From Ardenticatenaceae bacterium (GTDB lineage: Bacteria > Chloroflexota > Anaerolineae > Promineifilales > Promineifilaceae), in contig JASJCR010000019.1 in the NCBI GenBank assembly GCA_030065875.1, positions 84,542 to 148,541 on the forward strand: 64,000 nt of DNA. Reading direction: 5' to 3'. The translations under genes and the position numbers were made by a program. Positions 35,625 to 44,381 of this stretch are shown in pieces. Under the pieces are notes generated by a model. That model was not told where the DNA came from, did not search any database, and saw only the letters and a program-made list of their open reading frames with translations. How positions within the stretch are numbered: the stretch's first letter is position 1; each line of letters starts with the position of its first letter.

Positions 35625-37862
35625 TTAAGCTGTTGTTGATTTTGAGCGAAACGATGGATTGGGCTGGGCCAAAATTCGGGCGATCGGCCGCAGGGCCAGC
35701 CACCATTGATGTTTGGGACGCTGGTTGTGCGTATCAATTTGTCGGGGAACATCTTCCAGGGGGGTGAAGCGGTAGCGGCCGTTAATCATCCCCACGCAGG
35801 CGCTGGCCGGCTCTTTTTTGCCCACCTGTTCTTCGATGTAGCCGATTGATTTTGCGGCAAAACGGGTGGCGTAAATGCGATCAAATGGAGAGGGATTTCC
35901 CCCCTGCTGAATATGCCCTAAAATTGATTGGCGGACGTCAAAGGCATCCCCGCCGGCTTCTTCAAATAAGGCAGAAATGAAGCTGGTGGTATAGGTTGCG
36001 TTGGCTTTTTCGCTGCGCAGAACAACACCCAATTTTTTACCTTGCCTGAAGCCGTCCACCAGCAGATTGACGTCATTTTGTAAATCTTTGAGGCTGATGC
36101 CTTCTTCCGGTAGATACACACGCTCCGCCCCGGATGCGAGGGAACTCATCAAGCCCAGATAGCCGCAGTGATTGCCCATGACCTCAACCACAAAAACCCG
36201 CCTGCTGGCGACGGCCGACTGTTTGATGTTATCCACGGCGTTGACGATGCTGTTTAAGGCGGTATCCGCGCCGATGCACAACTCCGCACCGGGGAGATCA
36301 TTGTCGATTGTGGCCGGGATGAGCACGATGGGGATGTCGAAGGCGGCAAAGCTGTTGCGCTGTTTGAATAACTCCAGCGCATTTTGGTATCCGGATAAAC
36401 CGCCAATGATAATCAGGGCGTCGAGCTGTTTCTCCTCAATCGTGCGCGCGATGGCGTAAAAATCCCTTCCCTGGATGTGCTGGCGGGCGGTGCCCAGATA
36501 CGCTCCACCGACCGGAGCCCACCCGTTGACATCCATCCAGTCGAGAGGGCGGCTTTTCCCTTCTATCAACCCTCGGAACCCGTTTTGGAATCCCATCATT
36601 TTGTGGCCCCGGTCAACGCCCAACCGCACGGCCGCGCGGATAGCGGTGTTCATGCCGGGAGAGGGGGCACCGGAGTGAAGAATGCCGATATTCAGGTGCC
36701 GTTTGTCGGGTGAGGCGGCATGGGGCAGAGCCCGAACCAGGGTGCGCAGCGTTTGAAAGGCTTCGATATACCCCGGTCCTCGAAGATCCATTGCCGTTTT
36801 GTAATCTTTTTCTTCAATCGCTTTACGCACCGCCCACGTTTTTTCCAACGCCTCTTTGAGATCGGTGCAGATTATTTTATTGCGCTGCAAGCCTACCAGA
36901 ACGGAGAGCGGCTTCCCGTTTGCCTCCATTATCGCTTCCACCGCTTTGGAGCCCTGGAGGGTGCCGAGGTTGCGGTCAAACGCGCTGGGGGAACCCCCGC
37001 GCTGCACATGGCCCAAGATCGTCACGCGCACATCTTCATCCATGCGTTCTTTGAGGGTTTGCTTAACATAATCTACAGAAATGTGGTTGCCGTGTAAATC
37101 CTGGGCCCCTTCAGCCACGATGACGATGCTATCGCGCCGGCCGATTTTGCGACCCTGATTTAGGACGTCGCACATTTTGGCTTCCCATTCTTCGAGATTG
37201 GGCGGGGATTCAGGGATCAATACCCAATCAGCCGCGGTAGCCAGGCCGCTCATCAGCGCCAGATAGCCGCATTTGCGCCCCATGACCTCGATGACAAAGG
37301 TGCGCTGATGGGAGGCCGCGGTGTCGGTAATTGCGTCTACGGCGTTGGTGATCCGGTGGAGGGCGGTATCAGCCCCAATGGTGATATCGGTATTACAGAC
37401 GTCATTATCAATGGAGCCTACCAATCCGGCCACGGAAAGTGCCGGATGAGCCTCCGCTGTTTCGAGCAAAATTTGATTATCCGCTACCAGCTCGGCCAAA
37501 AGGTCAGGCCACTCTTGCTGAAACAGAATCGCTCCAGTTAAGCTGCCGTCTCCCCCGATAACCACCAGGGAATCAATCCCATGAGCCAGCAAATTCCGGG
37601 CCGCCTGTCGGCGCCCTTCACGAGTTCGGAACTCGGCACAGCGGGCCGTCCCAATAATCGTGCCCCCTTTGTGCAAAATGCCCCCGACATTTCCCCAGGA
37701 AAACGGCCGGATTAAATTTCCCCCTTTCACCATGCCGCGATATCCTTCAAAAATCGCATAGACGGGCACGTCATTATGTAAAGCTGTGCGGACAACCGCT
37801 CGTACGGCCGCATTCATGCCAGGGGCGTCCCCACCGCTGGTTAAAACACCAATTCGCTTCAT
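35625..37862 (-). CDS. pfk: Two-domain, eukaryote-type phosphofructokinase
   Basis: A 745-residue fused PFK, twice the bacterial length. The N-half (1-375) has VIGGDGSLTGA, then an insertion of about 35 residues, then VGSIDND with the catalytic Asp, SHQRTFVIEVMGRKCGYLAL and GHVQRGGSPSAFDR. The C-half (from about 388) has NIGILHSGAPSPGMN, GGLSGYQ in place of GGDGS, and PATIDND. The protein closes with QWWLALRPIARILA, as in animal PFK-1. In eukaryotes the N-half is catalytic and the C-half binds effectors. The ATG at 37862, behind GAGAGGTAA, is preferred over a GTG three bases upstream. Confidence 0.95.
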   Translation of the reverse strand: MKRIGVLTSGGDAPGMNAAVRAVVRTALHNDVPVYAIFEGYRGMVKGGNLIRPFSWGNVGGILHKGGTIIGTARCAEFRTREGRRQAARNLLAHGIDSLVVIGGDGSLTGAILFQQEWPDLLAELVADNQILLETAEAHPALSVAGLVGSIDNDVCNTDITIGADTALHRITNAVDAITDTAASHQRTFVIEVMGRKCGYLALMSGLATAADWVLIPESPPNLEEWEAKMCDVLNQGRKIGRRDSIVIVAEGAQDLHGNHISVDYVKQTLKERMDEDVRVTILGHVQRGGSPSAFDRNLGTLQGSKAVEAIMEANGKPLSVLVGLQRNKIICTDLKEALEKTWAVRKAIEEKDYKTAMDLRGPGYIEAFQTLRTLVRALPHAASPDKRHLNIGILHSGAPSPGMNTAIRAAVRLGVDRGHKMMGFQNGFRGLIEGKSRPLDWMDVNGWAPVGGAYLGTARQHIQGRDFYAIARTIEEKQLDALIIIGGLSGYQNALELFKQRNSFAAFDIPIVLIPATIDNDLPGAELCIGADTALNSIVNAVDNIKQSAVASRRVFVVEVMGNHCGYLGLMSSLASGAERVYLPEEGISLKDLQNDVNLLVDGFRQGKKLGVVLRSEKANATYTTSFISALFEEAGGDAFDVRQSILGHIQQGGNPSPFDRIYATRFAAKSIGYIEEQVGKKEPASACVGMINGRYRFTPLEDVPRQIDTHNQRPKHQWWLALRPIARILAQPNPSFRSKSTTA

Positions 37863-37976
37863 CACACATTACCTCTCTGTACCTAAACCTTTGACCGGCC
37901 AATTGCTTGTTGGCTATGCTGATTGGCAGCAGCATTTATTAAAGAAGCGTATCTTTTAGTTGATGGTTAAACCATA

Positions 37977-38474
37977 TTATGAATCGGAGTAGGGATTTTT
38001 GCCAGATATTAAGTTAAATCCGTTTTCCTGCCACCAGGAAGTAAACGGGTTTTTTCCGTTAAATGAACGCCAATCCCCATTGGGAACGGGGGATAAACCG
38101 GTTACCTGTCCGGGCCGACCCAGATAAACCCACGCCAGCCGGGTTGAACCACACGGGGTTTCTACCGAGCGCTGCCGTCGCAAATAAAAGCTCCTGTGTT
38201 CATTTATCGGATTGTAAGCTTCCAAGTTGTCGATCCTCGGCAAAATCTCTTGATATCGCTGGGGCTCAATTTCCACCAGTACCCCTCTGACCGGGGCCGC
38301 GCTGTTTGGATCTTCAATCAGCATGGGGAAACGATTAAAATTGTACAATGTTCCGTGGGGAAATAGCGCCTCTTGTTGGTGGATGATAGAATTTTGCCAA
38401 AAATAATCGTTTTCCTGTCCTGGGATGAGTGTCCCATACACAAAAAAAGGGAGGAACGGGTTGTTTTTAGCCAT
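37977..38474 (-). CDS. Gamma-glutamylcyclotransferase/AIG2-like protein
   Basis: A 165-residue protein of the gamma-glutamylcyclotransferase-like fold. The N-terminal FFVYGTLIPGQ is the family signature (YGSL/YGTL substrate loop) and a catalytic Glu is expected in the RGVLVEIEP to IDNLEAY region. Known members cleave gamma-glutamyl amines, amino acids or glutathione to 5-oxoproline. The substrate here is not determined. It is a single gene between pfk and the tRNA. Confidence 0.85.
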   Translation of the reverse strand: MAKNNPFLPFFVYGTLIPGQENDYFWQNSIIHQQEALFPHGTLYNFNRFPMLIEDPNSAAPVRGVLVEIEPQRYQEILPRIDNLEAYNPINEHRSFYLRRQRSVETPCGSTRLAWVYLGRPGQVTGLSPVPNGDWRSFNGKNPFTSWWQENGFNLISGKNPYSDS

Positions 38475-38528
38475 ATTTGATCTGCAAAAAGATTGATTTT
38501 GTCAAAAGTATCGAATTTGAGAACAAAT

Positions 38529-38538
38529 TTGCTATAAT
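38529..38538 (+). promoter_or_regulatory. Extended -10 promoter of tRNA-Arg
   Basis: TGCTATAAT (TG, one base, then a perfect TATAAT at 38533-38538) lies 14 bp before the tRNA. No good -35 was found at the proper spacing, as is usual for extended -10 promoters. Confidence 0.7.
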
Positions 38539-38552
38539 CTTAACACAAACAC

Positions 38553-38625
38553 GCTCTTGTAGCTCAGCGGACAGAGCAATGCTCTCCTAAAGCATAGGTC
38601 GGCCGTTCGAATCGGCCCAAGAGCG
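38553..38625 (+). tRNA. tRNA-Arg (anticodon CCT)
   Basis: The cloverleaf folds fully. The acceptor arm GCTCTTG pairs with CAAGAGC. The D stem GCTC/GAGC encloses an 8-nt loop. The anticodon stem ATGCT/AGCAT holds loop CTCCTAA with anticodon CCT (codon AGG). The T stem GGCCG/CGGCC holds loop TTCGAAT. The discriminator base is G, and CCA is not encoded. Confidence 0.95.
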
Positions 38626-38630
38626 CAAAA

Positions 38631-38664
38631 AAAAGGCTTCTCAAATTATCTGAGAAGCCTTTTT
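38631..38664 (+). terminator. Terminator of tRNA-Arg, probably bidirectional
   Basis: Arms AAAAGGCTTCTCA and TGAGAAGCCTTTT form a 13-bp perfect stem with a 7-nt loop and flanking A and T runs, so it can also end the minus-strand gene at 38692. Confidence 0.95.
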
Positions 38665-38691
38665 CTATTTTATCGCGATTGCGGTTACTGT

Positions 38692-39642
38692 TTAATCAAT
38701 GACCGGCCGTTTCCACCAAATGTAGATGGAGGCGATTGCCAGCAGAACCGTGGCGGCAATCAAACCGGGGCGATTGTTTTGCTCAGTAGACGATGTGGCA
38801 CTGCTGAGAGAGACATCCAGCGTACCCGGATCGGTGAAGCAAAACGCCTCAATGGTTGTGGAAATCGGCGCCAGATCAACGGAGGATTGTGCGGTATCCG
38901 CGTCGTCATCGGTGCTGCCAAAGATGACCAACTCAATCTCTTCGATAGGGGTTGATGTATACTCCAGGGTCACGCGATCATAACCGGGCAGGAAGCCTGG
39001 GGGTTGATCGGAAGTGCCGCGCAAACGGTACACGTCGGCCAATGGGTCAACAACCGCCCGGCCGGGAACTAGGATCGACTGCAAGACACCGGATTCGACC
39101 ACGTAGGTGCTGGTGCTTACACCGTCAGCGGGCTGGATGTTGCTGCCGTCGTCAAAGGCGCTCAAGAAGACGTACTCGTAGCGGGTGTCGCTGAGAATGC
39201 TCAAACTGCCAACGGTAAATTGATTGAGATAAACCGGCGGGTCAAAGGTAATGGTAAAGGTGGCAAAGCTCCCGGCCGCATCATGATTGGGGATGCGCAC
39301 ATCCTCAGACATTTCGGCGATAGGGGCATCGGAATCGTAGAGATACGGCTGCTGGTAGGTGTTGACCCAGGAAAAGGTGATGTCCACATCACTGCCGCCG
39401 ACGTTGGTAAACGCCTGGGGAGAAGTGAGAGGCCCATCCCCACCGACCAGCGGCCACGGCAGGGCGCGCCAGTCCATCAGAACTTCCCCGGTTTGACAGG
39501 TAGTTTGCGTTTGCTGAGCCTGCGCCGCGGTTTCTTTATGAGGTTGAGCGGCAAACACCGATGAAGAGCCGATTAAAATTAGGGCCGCGATGACCAAAGT
39601 CATCAGCCGCATAAGCATTGAACGAGATTGAGGGTGCATCAT
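38692..39642 (-). CDS. Secreted, C-terminally anchored protein of unknown function
   Basis: A 316-residue protein with an N-terminal signal peptide (about 1-31, ending VFAAQP). It has a polar beta-rich body and, near the end, a single hydrophobic helix (about 290-309) with a short basic tail (WWKRPVID), as in LPXTG/PEP-CTERM-style anchors but without a recognised sorting motif. Segments such as TFTITFDPPVYLNQFTVGSL suggest a beta-sandwich adhesion or lectin-like fold. AGGAG precedes the start. It is divergent from the amine-oxidase-like gene; no family was recognised. Confidence 0.72.
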   Translation of the reverse strand: MMHPQSRSMLMRLMTLVIAALILIGSSSVFAAQPHKETAAQAQQTQTTCQTGEVLMDWRALPWPLVGGDGPLTSPQAFTNVGGSDVDITFSWVNTYQQPYLYDSDAPIAEMSEDVRIPNHDAAGSFATFTITFDPPVYLNQFTVGSLSILSDTRYEYVFLSAFDDGSNIQPADGVSTSTYVVESGVLQSILVPGRAVVDPLADVYRLRGTSDQPPGFLPGYDRVTLEYTSTPIEEIELVIFGSTDDDADTAQSSVDLAPISTTIEAFCFTDPGTLDVSLSSATSSTEQNNRPGLIAATVLLAIASIYIWWKRPVID

Positions 39643-39869
39643 TTTTCGCTCCTGTACAAGATCGAATTTTCTGTATTGCTTGTAAAATCAATTTAGAGTT
39701 GGGTTTGTCAGGCTGCTGCCCACAATGTTCCAACTTCCTGTTTTTTGCTGATCAAAGTAAGGTATTTATACCATAGTCCTATAGTACTCGAATACTATTT
39801 CGGTTAGAAAATGGTTATAGATAGTTTACATAAAACGAGCGATGTGTGGTTGTCCCGTCCCCGATCACC

Positions 39870-39875
39870 TATAAT
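39870..39875 (+). promoter_or_regulatory. -10 box very close to the start codon (possible leaderless mRNA)
   Basis: A perfect TATAAT ends 8 nt before the ATG at 39884, and no ribosome-binding site is present. Transcription would begin at or next to the start codon. A matching -35 at normal spacing is not evident. Confidence 0.4.
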
Positions 39876-39883
39876 TGCGCGCC

Positions 39884-42103
39884 ATGCGCAAATTTGGTCA
39901 ACATCCAATTCTCTATATTCTTACGATTTTGTTTGTCTTTGCTGCGGCTGTTATTTGGTGGTCCGGGCAAGCCCGGCCGGCCAGCGGCGTGCAAGCCGCA
40001 GCCAAGGTAATCCCTCTCGAAATCGAAGTTTTTGCGGCCCCCTACAGCGAAGAAATGGCTCAAGCTGTTTTTGAGCAAGATCCGGCCGTCGAAAATTTTT
40101 TGCAGCAGCGTGAACATGCCTTTATCCAGGCGGTGCCTCTTTCTGAAGGTGAATCCCGTCGCTGGGCGGCGTGTGCGGTTGACAGCTGTGCTCATATTCT
40201 GTACTACAATTTTGAAGATAAAGGCACCATTGAAGGCGTGGTTAATTTAAGAAGCGGGCAGGCGATTGATTTGTGGCAAGATCGAGGAGCTCGCCCTCTA
40301 GCCAGCACCAACAATTTGCGCGCAGCCCTGGAAATTGCCGCTGCTGATCAACGCGTAACTGACGTCCTGGGTGAGATTTCAGCCGATGATTTAATGATGG
40401 TACCCATGAATATCTGGCTGCTCGATGATGATTGTCTGAATGATTGGTGTGTCGACCTCACGTTTCACGACCCGGTGGGGAGCGGCAAAATATTTCACGT
40501 GACGGTTAACATGGAGCAGCAGGCGGTGGCCCGGACATTTTATACCCGCGGCCGGCCGGCACGACCGTATCGGGATATTACGCCGCAGCGCAACGCGTTC
40601 TCCGACGGGTGTCATGAAGGCGAGGGATGGGCGGTTTGTTGGCAAATGACCGCGCATGATGGGGTCGAATTTTATGATGCCCAATACGATGAAAAAACCG
40701 TCTTCTCCACGGCTAAAATTGGGCAGGTTGAAGTTTGGTACCCCAGCTGGCCCGGCGGCTATCGCGACGAAATCGGTTTTTCCGCTTCGGTTCCGCCATA
40801 TTTTGATACGGAGCTCGAAGAATTTGACGGCGGGTTTACAATCAGCCAGCTTTTTACCGAGTTTGCCCGCTGGCCCAACTGCATCTGCTGCTATCGTTAT
40901 GAACAAATCATGTCTTTTTATGAGGATGGAACGTTTGAAGCCCGTTTTGTCTCTCACGGCCCAGGCTGTGACGATTTGTCAATTTATCAGCCGATGTGGC
41001 GATTTGACCTCGACCTGGATGATCCAAATGGGGATGAAGTTTGGGTGTGGGAAACAGATCAATGGCGCGAAGCGGAAGCTGAAGAAGAATTGGAGCTAAT
41101 TTTAGACCGCAATCTTTCACCGGAAGGGCAAAAAGTAGCCACTTTTGATGGTGATTTGCATTATCGGTGGAGCTATATTCCCAGCGACCCCCTTGGACTG
41201 GATGAAGCCAAAATGTTTTTGCTGCGCTGGCAGGAGCTTGAAGGAGAAAATCCCATTCTCACCGGTCCGGCCAACACTTTTCAACCCCCCCGGCAGTGGA
41301 TCGATGGGGACGCGGTTTCCGGTGAGAATGTGGTTTTGTGGTACGTGCCTCTTCTGAAGACAAAAAAGGGAGGCCCCTGGTTTTGCATGCCGGAGCCTGG
41401 AGAAGAAGGCACTCCCTGCGAAGCGGTTTTGAGGGTGAATCCGGCCGAGGAACTGCCCACGGCCGAAGAGGTGGCCGAACAGCTAGCCACGATCGCCGCA
41501 GATCCTTCAGCCTCACCAACGCCGTCACCGGATCAGATCGCCAGCGAAGACGGTGATACAGATGTCGCCTCTGACGAAGAGGCGGTGGAGGTGGCTATTG
41601 AAGGGGATACCATTGAGGATGTGATTTTGAACGCCGGGTGTGCGGCATGTCACGTCATTGGTCCGATTGGTGATCACGGCAAAGTCGGTCCGGATTTGAC
41701 CGGGATTGCGGCCGTGGCGGACAGTCGAGTTGAAGGACAATCGGCCCGAGAGTATTTGCGCAGCGCAATTTTGTATCCCAACGACCATATCGTAGCGGAT
41801 TGCCCCAACGGTCCCTGTTTGGCTGATGTTATGCCGGATTATTATGGGGAACGGCTGTCGGCCGGTCAGCTGGAAGATATGATCAGCTACCTGCTAAACG
41901 AAGAAATTGCGGCTGAAGCTGCGGAGAGTGAGGAGGCTGATGTGCCTCAAACTACCCCCACGCAAGCGGCGCCTTTGGTCGCTGCTTCCGATGCGCAAAG
42001 CGGTAGCCAGGGGATAAATTTATTTTTAGTTATCTCCTATATTTTAATCGGCCTGATTGTTTTTGTATTGGGGTGGCTGCTGGGACGCCGGGTTAAAAAA
42101 TAA
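39884..42103 (+). CDS. Copper-amine-oxidase-like protein fused to cytochrome c, membrane-anchored
   Basis: A 739-residue envelope protein with a signal anchor at 10-27 and a C-terminal helix at 710-732. Residues about 240-505 follow the landmarks of the copper amine oxidase catalytic domain: HDGVEFYDAQY, then IGQVEVWYP, FYEDGTFEARF, and ENVVLWYVPL before WFCMP. The topaquinone Tyr and the copper HxH are replaced (NCICCYR; YQPMW). A cytochrome c domain follows a Pro/Ser linker, with CAACH (586-590) and axial Met650. It may move electrons; the amine oxidase relation is inferred. A TTG at 39875 extends the frame; the ATG at 39884 is preferred. Confidence 0.7.
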   Translation: MRKFGQHPILYILTILFVFAAAVIWWSGQARPASGVQAAAKVIPLEIEVFAAPYSEEMAQAVFEQDPAVENFLQQREHAFIQAVPLSEGESRRWAACAVDSCAHILYYNFEDKGTIEGVVNLRSGQAIDLWQDRGARPLASTNNLRAALEIAAADQRVTDVLGEISADDLMMVPMNIWLLDDDCLNDWCVDLTFHDPVGSGKIFHVTVNMEQQAVARTFYTRGRPARPYRDITPQRNAFSDGCHEGEGWAVCWQMTAHDGVEFYDAQYDEKTVFSTAKIGQVEVWYPSWPGGYRDEIGFSASVPPYFDTELEEFDGGFTISQLFTEFARWPNCICCYRYEQIMSFYEDGTFEARFVSHGPGCDDLSIYQPMWRFDLDLDDPNGDEVWVWETDQWREAEAEEELELILDRNLSPEGQKVATFDGDLHYRWSYIPSDPLGLDEAKMFLLRWQELEGENPILTGPANTFQPPRQWIDGDAVSGENVVLWYVPLLKTKKGGPWFCMPEPGEEGTPCEAVLRVNPAEELPTAEEVAEQLATIAADPSASPTPSPDQIASEDGDTDVASDEEAVEVAIEGDTIEDVILNAGCAACHVIGPIGDHGKVGPDLTGIAAVADSRVEGQSAREYLRSAILYPNDHIVADCPNGPCLADVMPDYYGERLSAGQLEDMISYLLNEEIAAEAAESEEADVPQTTPTQAAPLVAASDAQSGSQGINLFLVISYILIGLIVFVLGWLLGRRVKK

Positions 42104-42105
42104 AC

Positions 42106-42221
42106 GCCTGCTGACTCGATGAAAGAGTCAGCAGGCTGTGACATTGAGGGTTTACCTCAATGATGGGTTGGGATAAGTGAGCCAGAAGTAAGTTGGCGCT
42201 AGCAAGAGGATGCCAACTTAC
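42106..42221. repeat. Three successive hairpins between convergent genes
   Basis: Three perfect stems follow one another: GCCTGCTGACTC/GAGTCAGCAGGC (42106-42136), CATTGAGG/CCTCAATG (42142-42162) and GTAAGTTGGC/GCCAACTTAC (42188-42221). None has a strong T-run. They probably end transcription from both sides. Confidence 0.75.
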
Positions 42222-42248
42222 CACCCACCCAGAAGCCCATTTTGGTAA

Positions 42249-43742
42249 TTATTCTGCGTTACCAGCCATGGACGGGGGAATCAATACGGTATCGATTACG
42301 TGAATCACGCCGTTATCAGCCACGATATCTTCGATGATGATTTTTGAATCATCATTTAAGTACAGGTCACCATCAAAGAACTTGATGTTGACCACCTCAC
42401 CACCAACGGTTACGGCACGGCCGGTGTCAGCGACCACAACTTTGGCGATCTCTGAACCAACCTCGCCAGATAAAACGTGGTAGAGGAGCACGTCGGTGAG
42501 GGCGCCGTTAGGGTCAGCCAGCAGAGCGCTCAGCGTTCCGGCCGGTAATTTGGCAAAGGCGTCATCGGTCGGAGCAAAGACGGTGAAGGGACCTTCACCT
42601 GACAGGGTGCCCACCAGACCAGCTGCGGTGACAGCGGTGACGAGCGTATCGAAGCGGCCGTCTGCAACTGCGATGTCAACAATCGTATTGCCGGTAGCAG
42701 CAGCAGCCGTGGTCTCTGTTGTGCTTTCACCATCGGAGGCACCACCCATTGAAGGTGGAATTAAGACGGTGTCGATCACGTGAATCACGCCGTTGCTGGT
42801 CACGATATCAGCGATAATAACTTTTGAATCGTCATTCAAGAAGATGTCACCTTCAAAAACTTTGAGGCGAACCTGCTCACCACCAACCGTTGTGGCCACA
42901 CCAGCGTCTGCAGCAATTGCCTTAGCTGAAGAGGAGCCCACATCGCCAGAGACAACATGGTAAAGCAAGACATCGGTCAACCCACCGCTGGGATCAGCCA
43001 ACAGAGCGTTTAAGGTAGCGGCCGGCAGCTTGGCAAAGGCATCATCAGTAGGAGCAAAAACGGTAAACGGACCTTCACCGGAGAGCGTACCAACCAGGTC
43101 TGCGGCGGTTAAAGCGGTTACCAGCGTTTCAAAACGATCGTCATTAACGGCAACGTCAACAATTGTTTGACCGGTGGCGTCTGCAACAGGAGCAGCTGAA
43201 CTTTCAACTTCTGCCATGCGCATTGAAGGGGGAATCAAAACGGTATCGATGACGTGAATCTTCCCGTTGGAGGCCAGGATGTCGGCAGAAACAACTTTGC
43301 TGTCGTCATCGAGGTAAAGGCTGCCATCAAAAAACTTGATTTGAGCCGATTGGCCGCTGACGGTAGCTACGCTTCCGGAGCTGGCGGCCACATTTTTAGC
43401 GATATCAGAACCGATATCGCCGCTAACAACGTGGTAAAGAAGCACTTCCGTTAGGGCATCGGTATCAGCTAAAAGGGAGTTCAAAGTACCGGCCGGCAGT
43501 TTGGCAAAGGCGGCATCGGTGGGGGCAAATACGGTGAATGGACCCTCACCCGAAAGCGTATCGGCCAAACCGGCCGCGGTAACAGCGGTTACCAAGGTAT
43601 CAAAATCGTCATTTGCTACAGCAATTTCCACAATATTGGGCAGATCTTCGCGAGGAATACCGTCAGCAGCAAACACGGACGGAGCGATGGCCATTAACAA
43701 CATGGCACATACCAGTGCAAAGAGTTTAACTCTACGATTCAT
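42249..43742 (-). CDS. Secreted protein with three fasciclin (FAS1) domains
   Basis: A 497-residue exported protein. The signal peptide (1-25, ending VFA-AD) is followed by three FAS1 adhesion domains at about 35-172, 192-332 and 353-493. Each has the GEGPFTVFAPTDDAFAKLPA and VIDTVLIPPSM blocks, joined by short Ser/Ala/Thr linkers. The repeats are close enough at DNA level to suggest recent duplication. FAS1 domains mediate cell-surface or matrix adhesion. AGGAG precedes the ATG, and an inverted repeat overlaps the putative promoter. Confidence 0.95.
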   Translation of the reverse strand: MNRRVKLFALVCAMLLMAIAPSVFAADGIPREDLPNIVEIAVANDDFDTLVTAVTAAGLADTLSGEGPFTVFAPTDAAFAKLPAGTLNSLLADTDALTEVLLYHVVSGDIGSDIAKNVAASSGSVATVSGQSAQIKFFDGSLYLDDDSKVVSADILASNGKIHVIDTVLIPPSMRMAEVESSAAPVADATGQTIVDVAVNDDRFETLVTALTAADLVGTLSGEGPFTVFAPTDDAFAKLPAATLNALLADPSGGLTDVLLYHVVSGDVGSSSAKAIAADAGVATTVGGEQVRLKVFEGDIFLNDDSKVIIADIVTSNGVIHVIDTVLIPPSMGGASDGESTTETTAAAATGNTIVDIAVADGRFDTLVTAVTAAGLVGTLSGEGPFTVFAPTDDAFAKLPAGTLSALLADPNGALTDVLLYHVLSGEVGSEIAKVVVADTGRAVTVGGEVVNIKFFDGDLYLNDDSKIIIEDIVADNGVIHVIDTVLIPPSMAGNAE

Positions 43743-43824
43743 CGTTATATCTCCTGATTAATTTTCTCTTCTGTTGAAAAGTATTGTTGATTTAAGTTCT
43801 CGTTTTGCGGTTACTTTTAACTGT

Positions 43825-43858
43825 CATCAGCTTTAGCTAGCGGTTAAGCTGATGTCAA
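43825..43858 (-). promoter_or_regulatory. Fasciclin-gene promoter inside an inverted repeat
   Basis: On the minus strand TTGACA (43853-43858) and TAAAGC (43830-43835) are 17 bp apart. Arms CATCAGCTT (43825-43833) and AAGCTGATG (43846-43854) cover both boxes, which suits a repressor site. A second inverted repeat, CGACAGTT/AACTGTCG, lies just upstream at 43874-43895. Confidence 0.5.
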
Positions 43859-44049
43859 AAACGAGTTACCTGACGACAGTTTGGCCTAACTGTCGCTTTA
43901 GACTAGACAAATGCTGTACATCTGGCCTTGATCCATAGCTTTTGTCGTGGTCTTGTAGAGATATACGATTGGCTTTTGGGTTTGTATCTATCGAATTTCA
44001 AAATGCGGAAAATCGGGTGAATTGCGTTAGAGGCGCGTAAAAATGGGGA

Positions 44050-44113
44050 GTACGAAAGACGAGATACGAGATACGAAAGACGAGATACGAAATATGAAAT
44101 ACGAAAGACGGGG
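44050..44113. repeat. Word array (ACGAAAGACGAGATACGAGA)
   Basis: Degenerate copies of GAGATACGA and ACGAAAGACG, using the same vocabulary as the coxM-coxS array at 8722. Translation of the complement gives low-complexity ISYLVFR-type runs, which are not genes. Confidence 0.7.
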
Positions 44114-44177
44114 TGCGTAAGAAGAAGTGCGAGGTGAGAGATGGGAGACAAGAAATTTTGCTGCTGGCCGTATAAAT

Positions 44178-44210
44178 AGAAAAAGACGGATACTTTATCC
44201 GCCTCTTTCT
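44178..44210 (-). terminator. Factor-independent terminator downstream of the MFS gene
   Basis: Arms AGAAAAAGACGGATA and TATCCGCCTCTTTCT pair fully if two G-T pairs are allowed, with a 3-nt loop. On the minus strand the stem runs into GTCTTTTTCTATTTAT. Confidence 0.8.
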
Positions 44211-44381
44211 AAGTCTGAATCCTGGCATTCTGTGGGGATGTTACCTGAGCATGTAATCATCCAATAGTGTATGTCCCTGTTAATACCCATCATACAGCGG
44301 TAAATGATCAAAAAATGTAACGATCATCACACCCGGGACATATTTCCTATTTGGGTCAATTCGGGAAAAAACCCAACACGT

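Larger units (their letters stand above)
43743..44381. other. Long spacer between the fasciclin and MFS genes
   Basis: It contains the fasciclin promoter with inverted repeats (43825-43895), a GATACGA word array (44050-44113) and the MFS terminator (44178-44210). The rest, 43900-44050 and 44211-44381, shows no gene or clear signal. Confidence 0.55.

Noticed and set aside
35342..35752. Open frame of 136 codons on the minus strand past the pfk end
   Set aside because: It overlaps the pfk C-terminal coding region out of frame, runs through hairpins, and its product has no recognisable domain.
36720..37097. 125-codon frame antisense to the two-domain pfk
   Set aside because: No domain and no start signal; it mirrors the conserved PFK coding sequence.
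43903..44228. Two minus-strand frames with [13 protein letters not shown] repeats
   Set aside because: They are translations of a GATACGA word array; low complexity, no ribosome-binding site.
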